Origin: Trebouxia sp. TZW2008
Lineage: Eukaryota > Chlorophyta > Trebouxiophyceae > Trebouxiales > Trebouxiaceae
NCBI GenBank assembly: GCA_002118135.1
Contig: BDIU01000089.1
Location: 62,001-126,000, forward strand
Direction of reading: 5' to 3'
Length of the DNA: 64,000 bases
Below are positions 57,201 through 64,000 of this stretch, in pieces. The notes below the pieces were generated by a model that had not been told where the DNA came from, did not search any database, and saw only the letters and a program-made list of their open reading frames with translations. The position numbers and the translations under genes are program-made. Numbering within the stretch: position 1 is the stretch's first letter; each line of letters opens with the position of its first letter.

Positions 57201-60200
57201 CTGCTGCTGTTGCTGCTGCCGCCTTGCGTGGTCATTGGGGGTTTGGGCTGCACATTGAGTGCACAGCTCAGGTGGTGAATAGCCAGGCAGCGCTTCGGCT
57301 GAGCAGACTGAAGCACTGCGAGGCTTCTCATGACTCAGTCGCTGACCTGCCTCAGCCATACTATTGAGAACACCTCTGCAGCCTGCGCGCACTGCTTCTG
57401 CTAATTCTGCTTGAGCTGACACTACTCGGCTGGAACAGGGATCCACCCAACTTGCCTGTCTGTTAGTGCACTGCGCAATACGGGTGCCCTTGCCGGGTGA
57501 GGGTTTGCTGACAGCCCTTGCAGGTGGCCTGTCAGGGAACTCAGCTGGCATTACTGGCCGTAGCATGCTGCCAACTTGCAAGCGGCGTTCAGGGCTTTCT
57601 TCAGAGTCTGGGATGGTTGTAGCATGCTGCTGGTGTGTGCTCTCAAGCTCAGACAGGGCTTCTGGCACGCCGCCTGCAGCATATGTCACAGATCATGCCA
57701 TACAACACAGTGAAACTTGGCTGCTACAAAATTGCTGCCGCTGACAAAGACTCATGTTTGAGCCAAATAGCATCAGATTCATGTTGCATTGCACAACATG
57801 CACAATTGCACAACATGCGCAATGCAAGGAGTGGGCACAGCACAAGCTTCAAGCAGGGAATAAAGGCTGCAAGAGTCAGGCACATGCCAGGCATCGCAAC
57901 AGCCGCTCCATTTGTAGCTTCAACGTCAGTCAGTGCACAGACTGACTGCCAGTTTAGGCCAAAGATGCTTACTGAGCTCAAGTTCAAGCCATGCAAGTCA
58001 AATTCAGCATGCAACACTCATCGATTCAGTTGTCTCTGGAATGCCCAATTGTGGACAGCTCACCTGTAGCAAATGGGTGATGAAGCGCTCTCGGATGCAG
58101 CATGGGGGTACATGATAACCCAGCATGCATGCCGGCTTCACTGCTCAGCCCAGCAAATCTGAAGCTGCTGTCTGATCCAGCAAGGCCAGATGAAGCTTCA
58201 GGCATATTTGGCAGAAGTGCTGGTGTATCTGAGTGTTGAGCTGAACTTGTCTGTGCTGCATGCCCAGTGTGCAGCCCAGAAGCAGGCAACCACACGCTCC
58301 CTGCTGGCAGTGAGGCGCTTGCTCCCAGCTGTTGCACTTGACCATTTGTAGCATTACGGCCTGTCCCTGTGACTTCAGCCGCAGGCACATCACCAACTGC
58401 AGCTGTGTAGGGCTTGGGCTGAGGGGGGTGTATCACAGCTGTGGCACCTTCTGGTAAATGTTGACTCAGGGCTGTGCTACCACCCTTAAGCTCAGCAAGA
58501 TCACCCTGTTCAACAGCTTGCAACAGACCACTGAAGCCTTGGCTTGCAGAGCCCACCTGCTTGTCTGTCTGTGGCAAGGCATTGAAGCCAGGAGTTGTTG
58601 CAGGTGCTGTGCTGCAAGCTGGCAAAAGGCAAGCAGCTGTCACTGGCGCTGTGCTACAAGCTGGCTTACAGCTGTGCTGACCTTGCTGAGGGGGTGGGTT
58701 GCTGTTGAGGGGGTCGCGTAGCAGTGAGTTCATTTGAGGCCTAGGCTGAAAGCTATGCTGCCATGCTTGGTTTGATGGTACGACTAAAGGCTGTCGAGCT
58801 GTGCCAGGCTGACTCTCATCTGCGCTAGGTGCTTGGTGATTGTCTGGAGGCTGAGCAGATAGCTGATCTGACTGACCTGCAGTCTGCTGAGGCAGCACAA
58901 GTGGAACACCTGGCAATGCTGATAAGAGGCTTGCTGGTGGCTGAGCTTGTGACACACTGGCTGCGGATGTTGCATGCTGCTGTGGTTGCGGCAGATCATC
59001 TACGACGCTGGAAGCACCAGGAAGAAAATTTGACACTGAGGGTTGAATGGGGACTTGGCACGGCTGTTCAGCAAGATCAGCATGTGGGGCACTGACCATT
59101 GGCATCTGGCATGTTTGCCGCTGCAGATATCCAGGTGACTGCTGCTGAGGGTCAGGAACACGAGTGGCACACTCATTGGCTGGGTTGCTGTTTGGAAAAG
59201 ACACAGCAGGAAGAGCTGCTGCACTGAGCGGTGGCTGTGCAGGTAATCTCTGATGTTGCAGTGTGTTGTGAGATGTACCCATTGTATTTTGAGGCTCAGC
59301 AGGTGAGGCTTGCATTGCATACATAGATGCTTGCAAAGGGAGCCTTGTGGCGGACTCAGGGCTTTGCATTGACAGTTGAGGCACATGTGATGCAGCCATG
59401 TCTGGTCTCTCCGGCATGCCAGTGAACATGCTAGGCTGAGCTGCGACAGGGTAGCTTGTTGGACTGATCTGATGGTACTGAGGTGTCTGGTCAAGCTGAC
59501 CTTGATGTGCCGGTGCAGCGTAGCATGGTGGCGTCGAGGTCATGGCCAGAAACTGCTGTCGCACGTGGTCAGAGATCTGCTGCATCACCTGACACACCAC
59601 ACGGCAGCATTGTTCATGTATTCTTAATGTCCTTGAGCACTGTCAAGTGCTTGCAGAATTGTGTATGGCTACAGGAGCTGTATATCACAATCTCATCTGC
59701 TCTTACAGCCGCATACCTGCGCAAATGGCGGCAGCTGTATGGCACCTCTTGTTTCATTCACAATCCTAGCGCGCTGTGCCAGCTCTTGCTCACAATGCGC
59801 CAGCATTAGCATTTCAGCAACCTGTCATGATATCTGACAGTCAGCTGTTGAGATAACTAGAATGACTTTGCTGTCAGCAGTGGGGTACCACAAGGGGTGC
59901 CTACCTTGCCTGTCATCCCTTGCTGGTACCTGAGCTGCTGGCTATGTACCCAATTCTGCTCAGCAAAGGCTTGCAGGGTGCAGGACAGGTGCAGCAGCTG
60001 CTGCAATGAGTGATCGAAGTGTAGCAGCAGATCGCTGTCGACCTGCGCCAGTCATCGCACTGTGGTCAGACATTAGAGAAAATAGTAACAGAGCCAGACC
60101 AAACTTGGTGCTGTACCTGTAGCAGGCTGATCGTCTGCTGCTGTTGCTGCAGTAATCTTGCTGTCATCTCAACTTGCTGAGCGGCTGCTGCCAACTGCAA

Positions 60201-60350
60201 CAGCGCAGAAGCCTGCAGCACGATAGTGTTTGAAGCAGCAAACGTGGTGTCGAGCTTGCAGAGCAGGCCGTATATTACCTCGCTACTGTTCGAGACCCTT
60301 TGGAACACTACTTCGGCGGGAAATTCCAGCGCTTTGGATATGCCGGTCAT
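51300..60350 (-). CDS. Very large, mostly disordered protein of unknown function (2014 aa)
   Basis: Eleven exons: 60117-60350, 59905-60042, 59717-59821, 58064-59588, 56807-57673, 56416-56523, 55977-56063, 53543-55758, 52796-53153, 52160-52342 and 51300-51523. They sum to 6045 nt, exactly 2015 codons, and every junction phase agrees. The first about 160 aa look helical and globular (VIYGLLCKLDTTFAAS, LLQLAAAAQQVEMTARLL, MLMLAHCEQELAQRARIV). The rest is Gln/Ala/Ser/Pro/His-rich, with po-Q and poly-A runs near 57.0-57.2 kb. A basic patch (GKKRRKLR) may be a nuclear signal. I do not recognise the N-terminal domain. A nuclear co-regulator or scaffold is a guess from composition only. Unlike its neighbours, this gene has no exon-edge arrays. 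Confidence 0.72.
52062..52140. repeat. GAT/GTT trinucleotide microsatellite
   Basis: Imperfect GAT runs (GGTGATGATGATGATGCTGA) lie in the last intron of the 2014-aa gene. A frame through them is open on the minus strand, giving an Ile/Thr-rich shadow, which I reject as coding. Confidence 0.8.
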
Positions 60351-60619
60351 GCTGACAAGACTTTTGTGCAGGCAGCCTTACTTCCGCGCTGTGCGCTTGG
60401 AGCGATCAAGTCTTCCTTGCAAGTCAACAAGCGTGCTTTGACTTGGCAAAGCACGCCGAGCATGTGCTGTTGCATGTGCAACCCATGTGCTTGTAATCCT
60501 TCGTTTTGTGATCCAAAAGTACGCGGCGGCCCTGCGTGCAATACGTGCACAGCGATGTTGCCTGCGCAATGATCAGCGCGTGCTGTCGCAAAATCAGCTT
60601 AAGAATCTCGAGCAGCGCA
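60351..60619. promoter_or_regulatory. Short divergent intergenic region, 2014-aa gene and SAP gene
   Basis: 269 bp lie between the chosen start codons. The frame of the SAP gene is open upstream to 60536, so its start could be further left and the gap smaller. A shared promoter is inferred. Confidence 0.4.
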
Positions 60620-63600
60620 ATGACATCGCAACTGCTTTCACAGCGGCCGCTGCAGCTCGCGACTGCAACCACCTTGTGCAGACGTTACAGGCCGTTGTCG
60701 CAGGCACGAGTCGCAACATCGGCTCGAGTCCCACACTGTGTACCATGTGGTGTCATGCACTTCAGCAGGAACCTGCTCACACGTCCGGCGTTGCGCCCCT
60801 CGATAGCTCTGAGAGCTGAAAGGCCGGATACAGAGCTCGTTGGGTCAAACGCAGCAGATGCCTTGAACAGCTCGCAGCAGCCCTTTCCTGGAGTTCAGTC
60901 CAATTCAGGCATTGAAGTGGTATCAGAGGCCATTCCGACAGAGGCAGTATCGTCAGCCAGTGTCATTGAACCTTTGACTACTCCAGCAGAGCCTCCTCTT
61001 GACAGCATGACCGTGCCACAACTCAAGGAGCAGCTCAGACTTCACAGCCTGCCAGTTGGTGGCAGAAAAGCTGAGCTCATCCAAAGATTGGAGACAGCGA
61101 TTGCTGCAGAACAGCAAGTCAGCGCCCCTGCTGCAGCACAGGATCCTGTTGTGCAACCTGGGTCAGCGTTTAATGAAGCTGCACATCCTGCAACACCAGA
61201 GTCTAGAATTGCCGAAACACCATCCACTTCTGAAGCAGCATCTGCCACCCCTGCTACATCAGCAGCTTCTGCTCTTGACTCAGCCTCAACCTTAGAAACT
61301 CCCTCAGAGCTCACAGCAGCAGACTCCAGCACCCTCTCAACCTCAGGTGTTGAAGTTGTCTCAGACGTTGCTCCTTCAGGAAATGCTGTGTCAGCTGATA
61401 TTTCAGGCGTGCAAGGTGTGGAGGTTGTGCCAGACACAGCGGCAGAACCTGCAGTGTCAACAGCTACAGAGACTGTCTCAGCCCAAGCAGAGTTGCCTGA
61501 AGTCACAGGCATTGAGGTCGAGCCACAAGTCACTCCTACTGCAGCAGCAGTCTCAGCTAGTGTTTCAGAAGCGCTTTCACCTCAGACAGGAACGACTTCA
61601 GACGTTGCAGGCATCGACACTATGCCAGGAGTGTTGATGCCATCAGCACAAGGGATTGAGGCTGTGCCTGCAGCCACTCCAACAGCAGAAGCAGTGTCCA
61701 CAAGCGTCTCAAAGGCACTCTCATCCCAGTCAGAAAACGGCAGTTCCCCTCTCTCAGATTGGGAAAGTGCCTTCCAAAGCCTGTTGGACGTGGTTGACGC
61801 CAGCAGTCACTTTCCCAACGATACGCCTTCCGCTAAGTCATTCTCGATAGGCGGGCTCAAACGGGGCTTGCTGAACTTTGCTCGGTCCAGACAAGACATC
61901 CTTTTTAATCTGCCTGAGGAGAAGATACGGAATGTCATTGCAGCTGAATTGCCCTACTCAGAACGCAAGGTACAACCATTCCATCTGCAGGTACAGTTGT
62001 GATGTGCAGCTGTATCTAAACCTTCTGTAGATGTGTGCAGACCTGCCAGAAAATCACGTTTGCATTGCTTCGCACACAGCTGTGGCCAGTATGCATACTT
62101 TGACAGATTGCATGCACGCACACATTTGCACAAACAAACAGGACTTGTGTGCGTGTTCCATCTGCTGCAATGTCGTTGCTGATGCAGCAGTTCAATGGCT
62201 AGAACAACAATGGTCAGAAGGGAAATGGCCAGAAACAGGTGAAGGGCTTGAGTGGCAAATTTGACTGCAACTGGTGGTGCTACATTTGCCAGGTCATAGG
62301 CCATCAGGCTGGAGCAGACTGAAATCTGACTAGACCAAGAGAGTACAATATGTCACAGTTGACTGTGTCACAGCAATCTCTGCCCAAATTCATATCAAAG
62401 TTGCTATAGCAACACCAATAGTCCTCTCTTAGTCTAGTCAGATTTCCAGAATGCACTTGAAGAGACATTGGGTCAGCATTTGCGCACGCCGTTGACATGC
62501 CAGTCACAGAGTCTTTGTGGTGGTAGAGCTTCTTGCAAACGTCGCATGTTGAAGGAGCATTGCAGGCAGTCTCTGCCTGCTAATGTACCTGCATTCTACA
62601 TTTTGCACGATGCATTCAGCTATGTCAAGAACTGCCTGCATGCTGCTCCCCAACAAGTGACATCCATTCTCTTGTCAATAGCAAAAGCAAGCATGGCCTT
62701 TGGCTGCTCAAGTTGACGGGGCTTGCATTGCTTGCACTTGAACACAGCTCGCAAGAACGAACCAGGGCTGTGGTGCTTGCAGCTGACCACAGTGGTGAGG
62801 AGGTTGCAAGCCACATTTGGCAGCACTCTGGCAGCACTTTCTGATTTCTGCAGTTAAGAATGCCCAGGATTGAAGAAACAAATAATTAACTTGACCTTCT
62901 GATATGCGCATTGCTGGAAGTAGGCATTCCATATCAATCACGCCTCTCTGCTGCTCAAGCTGACTATAGGTCGGTGCTTGCAGCTGAACACAGCGGTAAG
63001 GAGGTCGGAAAACACTGTTGGCGGCACACCAGGCGTTTTGGGGCCTGAGGGATCCTTCCAAACCTTGCTGCTCAAGCTGACATCAACTGTGGTGTTTGCT
63101 GATCACAGCTTGCAAGAGATGACTGGTGCTTGCAGTTGAACACAGCAGTCAGGAGGTTGGAAACCACTTTTGGCGGCACACCAGGCATTTTGGGGCCTGA
63201 AGGGTCCTTCCAGGATCTGCTGCGGCTTGTCATTGCAGCTGCCTACAGTGAGGCTCTGCACAAGAACCGCCTGAAGGCTGTAGACAAGTATGAGGACTTC
63301 CTCGAAGCACACAGATACAGCCCAGGTCAGTCACTATTCAGCCTGCTTGCTCTAGCTGCCATGCGTTATGAACCATCCTTGTGTGAAATGTCATGTTGAA
63401 ATATCTTCTGTACAAATGTAATTGGCCCATCGTGGTTTGTGACGCCTTGTATGATGACACTGTGCTGCAATTTGGCAGGTAGTTGCACGAATTGCTCACC
63501 TTGACAACCTGCTGTGTTTGGTGGAGATTAGCCAAAGCTTTGTGCTTCCAATTCCTGGCCGTCAAAATGTGCATGCATCACAGCACCGTACTTTGCTAGT

Positions 63601-63712
63601 CTACGCAATTGTTCTACATTTGCCTGCTGAGATAGCTATGCAATGCAATATGAGCTTGTCTGCTGCACACAATGACAGAAATGGGCCCCACACCTGCAGC
63701 GCTGCATACTGA
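60620..63712 (+). CDS. SAP-domain protein with Ser/Ala/Val repeat region, organellar (about 617 aa)
   Basis: Exons 60620-61969, 62142-62238, 63149-63325 and 63483-63712; phases 0,1,1 close in frame to the TGA at 63710-63712. Exon 2 and the end of exon 4 are less certain. The N-terminus (MTSQLLSQRPLQLATATTLC, Arg-rich, few acids) looks like a transit peptide. A SAP domain follows (DSMTVPQLKEQLRLHSLPVG then GRKAELIQRLE), a helix-turn-helix that binds DNA or RNA. About 270 residues of Ser/Ala/Thr/Val/Pro repeats come next, then a predicted helical C-terminal region: WLEQQWSEGKWPET, then GILGPEGSFQDLLRLVIAAA and KAVDKYEDFLEAHR. SAP proteins of plastids (for example pTAC3) serve in transcription, but homology to those is not shown here. 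Confidence 0.65.
62781..63080 (+). repeat. Acceptor-side echoes of SAP-gene exon 3
   Basis: Two copies of the exon start and upstream intron lie in the intron before the true exon. The nearer (about 62976-63075) repeats GGCGGCACACCAGGCGTTTT and GGCCTGAGGGATCCTTCCA against the true GGCATTTT and GAAGGGTCCTTCCA. In it the acceptor CAGCAG|TC has become CAGCGG|TA. The farther (62775-62830) matches only about 50 bases. Confidence 0.85.
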
Positions 63713-64000
63713 CATTCCTGCATTGTCGCAAGACCCCACAGCAAGCTAGTTTGTCATGGGCAGCACAAGCCAGGGCGCGGCCAAGCCATCAGAGCTCTCA
63801 AGGGCTTCGCTACTCAGTCAGACAATTCTCAAGCGCCACAAATTGTCAGCTTGCTGTCATGTGAATGACTCACCTGCCACACAGGCTCTCTCAGGGGCCA
63901 AATCGCACACCCAGCTGTAATGCAGGCTTGGGGTCAGCAATAATGGCTACTTGCTAATTTGGATTTTCATAAGCAGCAGTCATCAGCAGCAGCCATTGCC
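63713..64000. other. Right-edge sequence without a defined gene
   Basis: If the SAP gene ends at 63712 this is its 3' UTR; if a donor inside exon 4 is used, further exons may lie beyond the window. Nothing else is recognised. Confidence 0.4.

Overview
The window looks like nuclear DNA of a green alga, probably a chlorophyte of the trebouxiophyte type. The evidence is dense spliceosomal introns with GT/GC..AG ends, CTGCAG-like acceptors, a strong TGCA/GCATGC bias, and a plant-type gene set (RabE/Rab8 GTPase, PPR protein, TBL-type acyl-esterase, plant PLMT, SAC/FIG4 phosphatase). The lineage is inferred, not proven. There are no operons, so I built exon chains by hand. Most genes below close in one frame with matching intron phases at every junction, which is the main support for the models.

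Layout. 1-833 (+) is the 3' end of a protein-kinase gene. 1766-2853 (-) is a small orphan. 3603-7492 (-) is bZIP-1. 8301-9993 (+) is a TBL/PC-esterase. 10863-16216 (+) is bZIP-2, a paralogue of bZIP-1. 17162-18104 (+) is a 170-aa plastid-type protein. About 20.1-33.0 kb (-) is a large SAC/FIG4-like phosphoinositide phosphatase gene with an unresolved, repeat-filled 3' half. 33308-34872 (+) is a coiled-coil protein, 35398-36439 (+) an alpha/beta hydrolase, 37846-39388 (-) an RRM/Gly-rich RNA-binding protein, 39613-40328 (+) a phospholipid N-methyltransferase, 41346-48450 (-) a PPR protein, 49332-50663 (+) Rab8/RabE, 51300-60350 (-) a 2014-aa mostly disordered protein, and 60620-63712 (+) a SAP-domain protein. 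Divergent pairs (SAC/coiled coil, RRM/PLMT, PPR/Rab, 2014-aa/SAP, bZIP-1/TBL) are separated by 0.2-0.9 kb and probably share promoters.

The most striking feature is structural. In at least five genes the introns hold tandem, decaying copies of the edges of the neighbouring exons: copies of an exon's 3' edge plus donor lie on the donor side, and copies of an exon's 5' edge plus acceptor lie on the acceptor side. I call these splice-junction echo arrays. They are clearest in bZIP-2, the SAC gene, the PPR gene and the SAP gene. They create ladders of competing splice sites. This is not the arrangement expected from intron gain by tandem duplication of AGGT. A family of 150-180-bp TA-flanked MITEs (CAGTAAAC termini) sits in introns of bZIP-1 and the PPR gene.
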